Assembly: GCA_963711035.1 (NCBI GenBank)
Contig: CAVQCN010000001.1
Span: 868,001-932,000, forward strand
Length of the DNA: 64,000 nt
Direction of reading: 5' to 3'
From: WHTK01 sp963711035
Lineage (GTDB): Bacteria; Chloroflexota; Dehalococcoidia; DSTF01; WHTK01
The position numbers and the translations under genes are program-made. Below, piece after piece: positions 53,228 to 61,636 of the stretch (positions are counted from its first letter, which is position 1; every line of letters starts with the position of its first letter). Under the pieces are notes generated by a model, which saw only the letters and a program-made list of their open reading frames with translations, had not been told where the DNA came from and searched no databases.

Positions 53228-53786
53228 GGCTCTCTCCTTTTCGGCCCGACGGGCTTAGCCGCGACCGGCCGGCGCTCACCGTGCGCCGCTTGCCCACGTC
53301 CTTGCCGTACAGGTGCGGGCCGGTGCCTTCGCGTGGCGGCAGCTCGTCCAGCTGCCTTAGTAGCTCTTCGTCGGACAGGCTGAGGTCGATAGGCTGACCA
53401 AATGGCTGCGGGTAATCGATGCCGGTTGCCCAGTAGACTTCGATCCGGTTGGACTCTGGGTCCTCGAAGTAGCAGCCGAAGGCGATGCCGTGGCTGACGA
53501 TGCGGAAGGACTGGATACCGTACTCGATTAGCCTCTGATGCATCGCTTTCAGGTCCTGCAACGTATCGACGTGGAAGGAGACCTGGCCGGCATCGGTCTT
53601 CTGGTTCGGGTCTCCCACCAGGGCGAGCTCGTGGTGTTCCGATTCCGGCCTCGCGCTCAGGAAGACCATTCTGTCGCCCACGCGGTCCGTCAGAGTCATC
53701 CCGAGGACGTTGGTATAGAAGTCGACCATGGTCGCCATATCGGAAACGTAGATGCCGACGTGTCCTAACCCCGTAACTTTCGCCAT
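52995..53786 (-). CDS. VOC-family protein with frame-shifted or read-through C-terminus
   Basis: Residues 1-167 are a complete VOC domain, parallel to the downstream paralogue: His9 in GLGHVGI, His51/52 in HHELAL and Glu116 in RIEVYWATG. After GKDVGKR the paralogue ends within eight codons, but here the frame has no stop. It runs on for 96 residues, 233 bases of them inside the next VOC gene in another frame. The extension is Arg/Gly-rich and looks like out-of-frame translation. A lost stop codon, a small indel near 53255-53285 or a sequence error are possible; the functional part is 53286-53786. Confidence 0.75.
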   Translation of the reverse strand: MAKVTGLGHVGIYVSDMATMVDFYTNVLGMTLTDRVGDRMVFLSARPESEHHELALVGDPNQKTDAGQVSFHVDTLQDLKAMHQRLIEYGIQSFRIVSHGIAFGCYFEDPESNRIEVYWATGIDYPQPFGQPIDLSLSDEELLRQLDELPPREGTGPHLYGKDVGKRRTVSAGRSRLSPSGRKGESHDDEGYVAGTRGHRRARPGQDGRFLHADSRADGDGWSQRRRVLERRSSTGATRIRDGCGSRTQVECPADLLHCRLPR

Positions 53787-53892
53787 GCTGCCCTCCTATC
53801 GCCGAAACTTGACGCCTCGATCATACTCGCCCACGAGAGGGCAAGGTTGGCGGTCTTGCGATAGCTGGTCTCGGCAGCGTCGATAGATTGCT

Positions 53893-54762
53893 CTAGCGGC
53901 TGCCGCTGGCCACGCTGTGGATTTTGCCGCCCGGCGCCTCTGCCATCATCTTCACCAGCATCTCCGTGATCTTTGGCTCCAGGCCTTCCGTGTGGCCCTT
54001 GTCCAGCCGCACGACGTCGGCGATGACGCGGCCGTCGCGCGCGTTGGGGTAGACGTACACCTGGGCGACACCCGGTCGCGGCAGCAGGCCCCAGGCGGGG
54101 TTGGAGTTGCCTCTCGTGTCGTAGATCAGGCCAGGCTCCTCGTCGACGACGTCGGGCAGGCGTACGCGGGGGCCGGCCCCGTACTTTTCGGCCCAGGATG
54201 ACGTGTCGGGCAGCGAGACGATCTCGTGCTCGCCGGTCGCGAAGATGAACGAGAGGTCGCAGTCCGGCGCGACGGTGAAGCGCGATGCGGCGGGACGGGG
54301 CGGCGCGCCCGGCCGGCCGAAGTTCGGCGGTCGCTCGACTCCACCGATGCGGCCTCCCGAGAGGCTCAGCCAGCCGTCGACGCGCTGGCGGAAGAAGTCG
54401 GTGCCGAGTAGGCGGTTGGAGGTCGCGCCGCCCTGGGAATGGCCCGCAAGCCAAAAGGACTTGATGGCGCTGCCGTATTTCTCCAGGACGTAGTCGACGA
54501 TGTTCTGCAGATGCTCGTCGTCCGCGTCGGACTCCCAGCGCCGCTGCGGCTCCTTCGTGGCGGCAGACGGTGTCGCTATCACGAGACGGTACTTCTCCTT
54601 GTAGAGGTAGGCAGGGAAGTACTCGTGCTGCCACATGCCGACGGATCCGCCGCCGTGCAGGTTGAGAATGAAGGTCAGCGAGTCGCCGGGCCTGAGGTCG
54701 TCCGGGTCGTCCAGGAAGAACTTGCGTTGCGTCTTGTCATCGATGGCAGTGATTCTGGCCAT
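53893..54762 (-). CDS. Alpha/beta hydrolase, PHB-depolymerase/feruloyl-esterase-like
   Basis: 289 residues. Oxyanion region LNLHGGGSVGMW, nucleophile in LAGHSQGGATS, and a late His in DKGHTEGLEP give a serine hydrolase triad; the Asp is not certain. No signal peptide, so cytoplasmic. The family hydrolyses ester bonds of aromatic acids or short polyesters. The gene lies between the VOC genes and glpD with more than 50 bp on each side, so its operon is unclear. Confidence 0.8.
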   Translation of the reverse strand: MARITAIDDKTQRKFFLDDPDDLRPGDSLTFILNLHGGGSVGMWQHEYFPAYLYKEKYRLVIATPSAATKEPQRRWESDADDEHLQNIVDYVLEKYGSAIKSFWLAGHSQGGATSNRLLGTDFFRQRVDGWLSLSGGRIGGVERPPNFGRPGAPPRPAASRFTVAPDCDLSFIFATGEHEIVSLPDTSSWAEKYGAGPRVRLPDVVDEEPGLIYDTRGNSNPAWGLLPRPGVAQVYVYPNARDGRVIADVVRLDKGHTEGLEPKITEMLVKMMAEAPGGKIHSVASGSR

Positions 54763-54814
54763 GGCTCCTCCTTAGATCGAGGAAACATCCAGGTCCTTGC
54801 GGTTCGACGAGATT

Positions 54815-56345
54815 CTACGTCAACGAGGCGAGGTCCGCGTGGCGTTCAAGGACCTGCCGGATTCGCTCTCGCAGTGGGCCTGATAGCTCAGGGCGCCAGG
54901 CGAGGCGGGTGCGCCGGTAGATCAGGTCGTCGAGGCAACAGACCTTCTCTTCGCGGGCGGAGTAGACGAGCTCGCCGAGGTGCAGATCGTATCCCTCGAT
55001 GAGGGGCTGCGATAGCTCGGGCTCGGAGAGGCAGACGTCGTAGACTTCGCCGGCGCGCGGGCCGTAGCGCCCCCGGAGCGCAGTCCAAAGATCGCTGTTT
55101 ATGGACGGGTCGTTGGCCGGCGACGCCTCGTGGAAGTAGGGCTCGTCGCGGGTCAGACACGGCCGCTTCGGCAAACCGAGCGTCTCGATAAGGGCGTCCG
55201 TGGCGTCCTGTGCCATCTGACGGAACGTGGTGAACTTGCCGCCTACCAGGGTGACGACGCCGGCCGGCTTCGTCACGACGCGATGACTGCGACTGATTTG
55301 CCCCTCTGTCAGGCCGTCGCGGCTGGGTGCAATGAGAGGCCGCAGCCCCGCGAACGAGTAGATGACATCGGAGGCCTGCAGGCTCGCGCCGGGCAGGTAG
55401 TAGCTGGCGGCAGAGAGCAGATAGTCGATATCCTCCGGTTCGACGTGGACGCCGGCTGGATCGCCGTCGTAGCGCGTGTCGGTGGTTCCGATCAGCGTGG
55501 CGTCGTCCCAGGGAATGGCAAAGAAGGTGCGCTCATCGTCGGGGTTCTGCAGGATGAGCGCATCGGCACCCGGAATGCGGGGCACCACGATATGCACGCC
55601 CTTTCGTCGGCGCCAGCTGTTTGCTCGGCGAACCGAGGAGGCTGGACAGGACCTGGTCTGCCCACGGCCCACCGCAATTGACGATCGCCTTCGCGCGCAC
55701 GGTGCCTGCTTGCTTCGTTAAGACGTCCTCATAGTCGACTTCGAAGGCGCTGCGGCGTTGCACCGATACAGCGCGGACATAGTTGAGGCAAACGGCGCTG
55801 GCTCGCTCAGCAGAGAGAGCAGTCTCCAGGCAAACGCGGGCGTCGTCCATGCGATCGTCCCAGTAGCGCATAGCGGCGAGGAGACCGTCGCCGCGCAGCG
55901 CCGGGTTATCGTGCAGGGCTGCGTCGGAAGGGAGAGCGTGGTGGCGCTCCGGATTACGCAACCCGGCGAGCAGGTCGTACACCGTGAGGCCCAGGCGGAC
56001 CTTCCATGCCGGATCGGGACCGTCGCGGTAGATCGGGTAGCAGAACGTCTGCGGCGTCACGAGATGCGGCAGGAGGCGTCGCAGCAGCAGGCGCTCCCGC
56101 TGCGACTCGCGAACGAGGCCGAACTCGCGATTGCGCAGGTAGCGCAGGCCGCCGTGGGCTATCTTCGTTGATTTGCTCGATGTGCCACTGGCGAAGTCTC
56201 CTTGCTCAAGGAGGCAGACGCTCAGGCCCCGCAGCGTTGCATCGCGGGCGACCGCCGCGCCATTGATGCCGCCGCCGATGATTACGGCATCGAACATGCG
56301 GCCGTGGAGCGTGGCGAGGCTGTCTTCCCTGGTCGGGGGTGGCAT
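54815..56345 (-). pseudogene. glpD: Aerobic glycerol-3-phosphate dehydrogenase, frameshifted
   Basis: FAD-dependent oxidation of glycerol 3-phosphate to dihydroxyacetone phosphate, feeding quinones. The N-terminal part (56345 to about 55600) has the FAD motif VIIGGGINGAAVARDA and GTSSKSTKIAHGGLRYL. The C-terminal part (about 55600-54815) continues in the next frame with VHIVVPRIPGADALILQ through LVGGKFTTFRQMAQD. At 55598-55601 (ACGAAAGGGCGTG on the coding strand) one extra base breaks PTKG-VHIVVP. Joined, the product would be about 510 residues, the full family length with no other damage. A recent mutation or an assembly error are equally possible. Confidence 0.85.
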
Positions 56346-56394
56346 GATCTACAGGCTAGAATGAGGCGAGCACGACTGCAAGAACAGTCAGAGA

Positions 56395-56404
56395 TGAATA
56401 GATA
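56395..56404. promoter_or_regulatory. Half-site of the SorC-type operator
   Basis: TGAATAGATA, identical to the left arm of the palindrome at 57411-57420, overlaps the first base of the regulator's start codon. Possible autoregulation. Confidence 0.45.
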
Positions 56405-57399
56405 TGCTGCGACCTGTGAAGCCTGAAAGCAGCCGGTCACTTGAAGACCAGAAGAGATCCGACGAACTCCGCCTCATTGTTCGCGTTGCCCGAATGTACT
56501 ATTCCGAGAACCTCCGTCAGCCGGAGATAGCCATCCAGCTCGACATCTCCCAGGCGCGCGTATCGCGTCTCCTCAAGCGCGCACAAGAAGAAGGTGTCGT
56601 GAGAATTCAGGTCAACACTCCGCCGGGCGTTTACACCGAGTTGGAGGAGGCACTGCAGCGAAGGTTCGGCCTGAAACTTGCGATAGTCGCGGATGCTGCC
56701 TCACCTGATGATGAAGATGTCCTGCCCAGTATCGGGGCTGCTGCCGCCTACTATCTGGAAACAACGCTGCGCTCCGGCGACCTGATTGGCATCATGTCCT
56801 GGAGTCAGTCCCTGCTCGCGGCCGTCGACGCCATGTATCCGGTGGGTGGGTTGAAAGACGTGCGTGTGCTCCAGATCCTGGGCGGGATCGGCGATCCTGC
56901 TGCTCCCGTCCACGCGTCCTGGCTCACTAATCGCCTGGCGTCCCTGGTGCAGGGTGCCGCGATATTCCTTCCCAGCCCAGGCATCGCGGGTTCGGCAGCA
57001 AGCGCCGAGGTACTCCGAGAGGACCCATTTGTCCAAAGGGCGATGAGCTACTTCAGCGAGATTACGGTCGCCCTTGTCGGAATCGGAACGCCGGAACCGT
57101 CGCGTTTGCTGGCGAGTAGCGGCAACGTGTTCTCCGGTCAGGAAATCGAAGACCTCCGAAAGGCAGGGGCGGTTGGCGATGTCTGCCTGCGCTTTTTCGA
57201 TATCGACGGCCGGCCTTTGACCGGACCCACGATGGATCGTGTCGTCGGGATCAGCCTCGATCAGTTGGCTCGAATTCCGCGTTGCGTGGCGGTCGCCGGT
57301 GGCAGCCGTAAACATCAGGCGATACGCGCGGCCGTGCAGGGCCGGCTCGTCAACGCCTTGATCACCGATCGCTTCACGGCGCACGCTCTTCTCGACTAA
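56404..57399 (+). CDS. SorC/DeoR-family sugar-binding transcriptional regulator
   Basis: 331 residues. The N-terminal helix-turn-helix is ARMYYSENLRQPEIAIQLDISQARVSRLLKRAQEEG in sense. The C-terminal SorC effector domain (from about 85) resembles phosphosugar isomerases (SGDLIGIMSWSQSL, GIGTPEPS, GDVCLRFFDIDG, VAVAGGSRKHQAIRAA). Members sense phosphorylated sugars or polyols, here plausibly glycerol 3-phosphate given glpD and glpK on either side. It is divergent from glpD. Confidence 0.92.
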   Translation: MLRPVKPESSRSLEDQKRSDELRLIVRVARMYYSENLRQPEIAIQLDISQARVSRLLKRAQEEGVVRIQVNTPPGVYTELEEALQRRFGLKLAIVADAASPDDEDVLPSIGAAAAYYLETTLRSGDLIGIMSWSQSLLAAVDAMYPVGGLKDVRVLQILGGIGDPAAPVHASWLTNRLASLVQGAAIFLPSPGIAGSAASAEVLREDPFVQRAMSYFSEITVALVGIGTPEPSRLLASSGNVFSGQEIEDLRKAGAVGDVCLRFFDIDGRPLTGPTMDRVVGISLDQLARIPRCVAVAGGSRKHQAIRAAVQGRLVNALITDRFTAHALLD

Positions 57400-57411
57400 A
57401 TACCAGCTTGT

Positions 57412-57439
57412 GAATAGATAGGCGTTGTGCTATCTATTC
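57412..57439. promoter_or_regulatory. Perfect 10+10 palindrome, probable SorC-regulator operator
   Basis: GAATAGATAG-N8-CTATCTATTC lies 13 bases after the regulator stop and 80 bases before the lipase-like gene. A matching half-site lies at the regulator's own start. Confidence 0.7.
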
Positions 57440-57518
57440 GCGGAGGGCCAGCACGGGCTTCACCAGAGCGCCGTTCGATCGCTCGGAGGCGCGGACTGGA
57501 GCAATCAGGAGGTACTCG

Positions 57519-58304
57519 ATGCCGCACTCGGATGGCACGTTCACAGGCGCTCGGCAGTTCAACCTTTACTATCAGCGCTGGCGCCCAGAGGGTGCACCTC
57601 GCGCGATTCTTCTCGTCTCCCACGGCTTCGCGGAACACAGCGGCCGTTATCAGAACCTCGTCGAGTACTTCCTGCCGCTCGATTACACGATTTACGCTCT
57701 CGACCATCGCGGTCACGGTAAGTCAGACGGCGAGCGGGTACAGGTCAACGACTACATGGAGTACATCGCCGACCTGAAGACATTCTTCGATCTCGTGCGC
57801 AAGGAGAACCCGCTGGAGGACATCTATCTCGTGGGCCATAGCATGGGCGCTGCCATTGCGACGGCGTATGCTGCCCAATACCAGGATGAGTTGGCGGGTC
57901 TCATACTGTCCGGCGGCGGCATCGCCACCGACAAGGCGCCGCCGAGGCCGGCCGGACTGGACTTGTCGGCGGCGCTCTCGCGAGACCCCGCTGTGGTCGA
58001 AGCGTATCGAAATGACCCGCTCGTGTATCATGGGCCGCCGCCATCGGGCCGTGATTCAGCCATGAACCAGATGCGCGAACGGCTCCCTGAGCTCGCGACG
58101 ACTATTCGTTTGCCCATCCTGATCATGGCCGGCGCCGCGTCGCCTCTCGGGGACGGCCCACGCAGTGAGGCGCTCTTCGAAGCGGTTGCATCCGCGGACA
58201 AGACGTTGAAGCTGTACCCTGACCTCCTGCATGAGATATTCAACGAGCCGGAGTGGCCCAGTGTTATGGCGGACATGGAAGCGTGGCTGGAGAAGCGCGT
58301 CTGA
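57519..58304 (+). CDS. Alpha/beta hydrolase, monoacylglycerol-lipase-like
   Basis: 261 residues of the serine aminopeptidase S33 / MGL group: SHGFAEHSGRYQNL (oxyanion), ALDHRGHGKSDG, nucleophile in LVGHSMGAAIA, and a late His in DLLHEIFNE. In bacterial monoacylglycerol lipases the cap between strand 6 and helix D binds the acyl chain; a cap of suitable size is present. It would release glycerol and a fatty acid, matching glpK and glpD. AGGAGG lies six bases before the ATG. Confidence 0.85.
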   Translation: MPHSDGTFTGARQFNLYYQRWRPEGAPRAILLVSHGFAEHSGRYQNLVEYFLPLDYTIYALDHRGHGKSDGERVQVNDYMEYIADLKTFFDLVRKENPLEDIYLVGHSMGAAIATAYAAQYQDELAGLILSGGGIATDKAPPRPAGLDLSAALSRDPAVVEAYRNDPLVYHGPPPSGRDSAMNQMRERLPELATTIRLPILIMAGAASPLGDGPRSEALFEAVASADKTLKLYPDLLHEIFNEPEWPSVMADMEAWLEKRV

Positions 58305-58363
58305 TGCCGGCCAACGTGGTGCTGGCCCGGCCAGCGCCGTAGAACCGCAATGTGGAGGGTGAA

Positions 58364-59914
58364 ATGTCGGATGTCATCGTAGAGACTACGTACGGCAAGG
58401 TACGAGGCCAACTCGAGAACGGGGTTAACGTCTTTCGCGGCGTCCCGTATGGCGCACCGACCGGCGGCGCGCGTCGCTGGCAGGCGCCCGCGCCGCCCGA
58501 GCCCTGGGGCGGCGTTCGTGATGCGCTCGAGTTTGGGCCGGTCAGTCCTCAATCCAAGGCCAGCCCCAATGTCATCGGGGACATCTTTGGCACGTTCATT
58601 GGCGAGCAAACCGAGGACTGCCTCAACCTCAACGTTTGGACACAGGGACTTGGAGATGGCGGCCGCAGGCCGGTCATGGTCTACATCCACGGAGGTGGCT
58701 TTCACTTCGGCTCCAGCGTCATGCACCCCGGCCAGGAGGGCGACCGCCTCGCACTACGCGGCGACGTCGTCTCCATCAGCGTGAACCACCGCCTCGGCTC
58801 GCTTGGGTACCTCTACCTGGCGCCATTCGACGACCGTTACGCCGACTCTGGCAACGCCGGCATGCTGGACCTGATTCTGGCGCTGCAGTGGGTGCGAGAC
58901 AACGCCGAGGCGTTCGGCGGCGACCCTAACAGCGTGACGATCTTCGGCCAATCGGGCGGCGGCGCAAAGGTTTCGACGCTGCTGGCCATGCCGGAGGCGG
59001 AGGGGCTTTTCCACCGCGCCATCCTGCAGAGCGGGGCGCGGTTGCAGAGCGTTTCGCCTGAGGTCGCGACGGTCAACGCACGGCGGGTGCTGGACGCGGC
59101 TGGCATCAATCCCGACCGCATCGCTGAACTGCAGAACCTCAACGATGAGCAGTTCGCGGCTCTCGTGGCGGCTGCAGGTCGCCCCGGCGAGCGCGGCGCC
59201 GGCGGTGGAGGCCTCGGGCCCGTGCTCGACGGCAAGCACCTCACGCACAGCCCGTTTTATCCCGACGCTTCGCCCTACTCGAAGAACGTCCCGATCATGA
59301 TTGGATCGACGAAGGACGAGCCAACCTATCAAATGCTCGGCTGGCCGGACTTCGCGACATTGGACGATGAAGGATTGCGACAGAAGCTCAAGGCGCAGCT
59401 GCTGTCTCGTCCGGACCGCTTCGAGGTCGTGACGGATGAGAAGGTCGACGCACTCATCAAGGTCTACCGCAAGCAGAATCCGGCCGCAGCGCCCTCCGAC
59501 CTGCTGGTGGCGGCCGTCAGCGATGGGACCCGCCTTGCTTCGATCCGCGCCGCTGAGCGCCGCGCTGAGCAGGAGGGCGCCGCGCCAGCCTACATGTACT
59601 TCTTCACCTGGCGCAGTCCCGCGCTCGATGGCGCTCTGGGTTCCTGCCACACGCTGGACCTGCCCTTCGTATTCGACCAGGTGGCGACCTGTCCCGAGTA
59701 CGTTGGCAACCTGCCGGGCCGCGACGACTTGGCCGCCAACATGAGCGGCGCCTGGATCAGCTTTGCGCGCAACGGCTCGCCGGGCCACCCCGGTCTACAA
59801 GAGTGGCCGTCCTACAACGTGAAGACGCGGGCCACGATGGTTTTCGACGCCCAGTGCCGTCTCGAGAACGATCCGCTGGGTGTCGAGCGGGAGGCCTGGA
59901 GCGACCTGATATAG
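58364..59914 (+). CDS. Type B carboxylesterase
   Basis: 516 residues of the cholinesterase-like family: VFRGVPYGAPTGGARRW, EDCLNLNVW, YIHGGGFHFGSS, nucleophile Ser in FGQSGGGAKV (usually GESAGG), Glu near STKDEPTYQ and His in GSCHTLDLPF. No signal peptide, so intracellular. It hydrolyses carboxylic esters, perhaps acylglycerols. ATG 58364 follows GGAGG; the GTG four codons earlier lies inside that site. Confidence 0.9.
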   Translation: MSDVIVETTYGKVRGQLENGVNVFRGVPYGAPTGGARRWQAPAPPEPWGGVRDALEFGPVSPQSKASPNVIGDIFGTFIGEQTEDCLNLNVWTQGLGDGGRRPVMVYIHGGGFHFGSSVMHPGQEGDRLALRGDVVSISVNHRLGSLGYLYLAPFDDRYADSGNAGMLDLILALQWVRDNAEAFGGDPNSVTIFGQSGGGAKVSTLLAMPEAEGLFHRAILQSGARLQSVSPEVATVNARRVLDAAGINPDRIAELQNLNDEQFAALVAAAGRPGERGAGGGGLGPVLDGKHLTHSPFYPDASPYSKNVPIMIGSTKDEPTYQMLGWPDFATLDDEGLRQKLKAQLLSRPDRFEVVTDEKVDALIKVYRKQNPAAAPSDLLVAAVSDGTRLASIRAAERRAEQEGAAPAYMYFFTWRSPALDGALGSCHTLDLPFVFDQVATCPEYVGNLPGRDDLAANMSGAWISFARNGSPGHPGLQEWPSYNVKTRATMVFDAQCRLENDPLGVEREAWSDLI

Positions 59915-60010
59915 CGCTGGAGGCGCTTAAGACCGGGCAAGTGGGTTTTAGGACAAGACGTTGCGCAGCGTCATAACTGCCGCGAAAGCCTCGCTGGAGG
60001 AGGGCATCTG

Positions 60011-61510
60011 ATGCCGACCGACGTGGTGCTGGCGGTCGACGCCGGTACGACCGGTGTCACGGCGCTGCTCGTCGACCACGAAGGCGTCGTGCGAGCGCGC
60101 GGCTACCGGGAGATCAGGCAGTACTATCCGCAGCCGGGCTGGGTCGAGCACGATCCCGAGGAGATCTGGCGCGCCACCCTGGCATCGGTCGAAGCGGTGT
60201 TGCAGGCCGCACCGGACTGCCATCCTGTCGCGCTGGGCCTCAGCAACCAGCGCGAGACAATGCTGTTCTGGGACCGCGTCACCGGCGAACCCGTGCATCG
60301 CGCCATCGTCTGGCAGTGCCGCCGCTCCGCCGCGATCTGCGAGGAGCTGCGCGACGCGGGCCTCGAAGCCGAAGTCGCGCGCAAGACGGGCCTGCGCTTC
60401 GACCCGTATTTCAGCGGCACGAAGGCGCTCTGGCTCCGTCGCGAAGTACCAGGCCTCGCGGCGCGGATCGACGCCGGTCAGGTGTGCTTCGGCACCATCG
60501 ATTCCTGGCTTGCCTATCGCCTGACCGATGGCGCGGCCCACGTCACCGACGTCACGAACGCTTGCCGTACCCTCGCCTTCGATATCGAACGCCTCGAGTG
60601 GGACGACGACCTGCTGGCGCTGTTCGGCTTGAACCGCGGCGTCATGCCGGAGGTCGGACCAAGCGCCGCCGTTCGCGGCGAGGTGCGAGGCGGCACGGTG
60701 ACCGAGGGCCTGCCGCTGGCCTCGCTGGTGGGCGACCAGCAGGCGGCCTCGTACGGGCAGTGCTGCTTCGAGCCGGGCCTGATCAAAGCTACCTACGGTA
60801 CGGGCTGCTTCATCCTGCTACAGAGCGGTGAGAGCATCGTCCGCTCCAGTCGCGGTCTCCTGACCAGTGTTGCCGCGACTACGGGGCCGGGTCAGCGCCG
60901 ATACGTGCTCGAAGGCTCGATCTTCGTTGCGGGCGCCGCCGTGCAGTGGTGCCGGGACAACCTGGGCATCATCGCCGACGCGACCGAAGGAGAGGAGTTG
61001 ATGCGCAGCGTCGCGGATAGCGGTGGGGCCGTCTTCGTGCCGGCGTTCGTCGGCCTGGGTTCGCCGCACTGGGGTCCGGACGTGCGAGGGGCCATCTTCG
61101 GGCTGACTGGTGCGACGACGAAGGCGCACATCGTCCGCGCGGCGATGGAGTCGATGGTGTTCCAGGCGCAGGACGTGCTCGAGGTCATGACCGGCGAGGC
61201 AGGCCTTGCCATCCAGGAGCTGCGCGTCGACGGCGGCGCGGCGGCCAACGACGCGCTGATGCAGCTGCAGGCCGATCTCGCCGAGGCAGCCGTCTCTCGC
61301 CCCAATTCGGTCGAGTCGACGGCGATGGGCGCCGCGTTCCTCGCCGGCCTCGCCGTCGGCTTCTGGCGAGACGAAGCGGAGCTCGTAGAACTGCGCCGCG
61401 AGCAGGCGCGCTTCGAGCCGAGCCCTGGAGCGTCCGCAGCCCGAGACGCCTACGTACGCTGGCGGGCGGCCGTCAACGGCTTGCTCGCCACAGAGCTGCC
61501 GCCGCTGTAA
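60011..61510 (+). CDS. glpK: Glycerol kinase
   Basis: FGGY-family kinase converting glycerol to glycerol 3-phosphate. 499 residues with AVDAGTTGVTALLVD, GLSNQRETMLFWDR, IVWQCRR, YGTGCFIL and the C-terminal ATP segment LRVDGGAAANDALMQLQAD. Key glycerol contacts (Arg in NQRET, Trp in VWQ) are as in E. coli GlpK. GGAGGAGGG precedes the ATG. With glpD it completes glycerol entry into central metabolism. Confidence 0.93.
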   Translation: MPTDVVLAVDAGTTGVTALLVDHEGVVRARGYREIRQYYPQPGWVEHDPEEIWRATLASVEAVLQAAPDCHPVALGLSNQRETMLFWDRVTGEPVHRAIVWQCRRSAAICEELRDAGLEAEVARKTGLRFDPYFSGTKALWLRREVPGLAARIDAGQVCFGTIDSWLAYRLTDGAAHVTDVTNACRTLAFDIERLEWDDDLLALFGLNRGVMPEVGPSAAVRGEVRGGTVTEGLPLASLVGDQQAASYGQCCFEPGLIKATYGTGCFILLQSGESIVRSSRGLLTSVAATTGPGQRRYVLEGSIFVAGAAVQWCRDNLGIIADATEGEELMRSVADSGGAVFVPAFVGLGSPHWGPDVRGAIFGLTGATTKAHIVRAAMESMVFQAQDVLEVMTGEAGLAIQELRVDGGAAANDALMQLQADLAEAAVSRPNSVESTAMGAAFLAGLAVGFWRDEAELVELRREQARFEPSPGASAARDAYVRWRAAVNGLLATELPPL

Positions 61511-61636
61511 ATGGCCGTTTAACAGGCGACGCACAACCGGAGGCCGAGGGTCTATTCGACGAGCGCGTCGGATGGTTGCTGCGTGGGTCTCTTCGGTGAT
61601 TCATCCTTCGCGCGGTCTTGCGTGAAATGCCAATTC

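Noticed and set aside
53765..54634. 289-codon minus-strand frame overlapping the esterase
   Set aside because: Alternate-frame shadow; the frame with HGGG and GHSQGG is the real gene.
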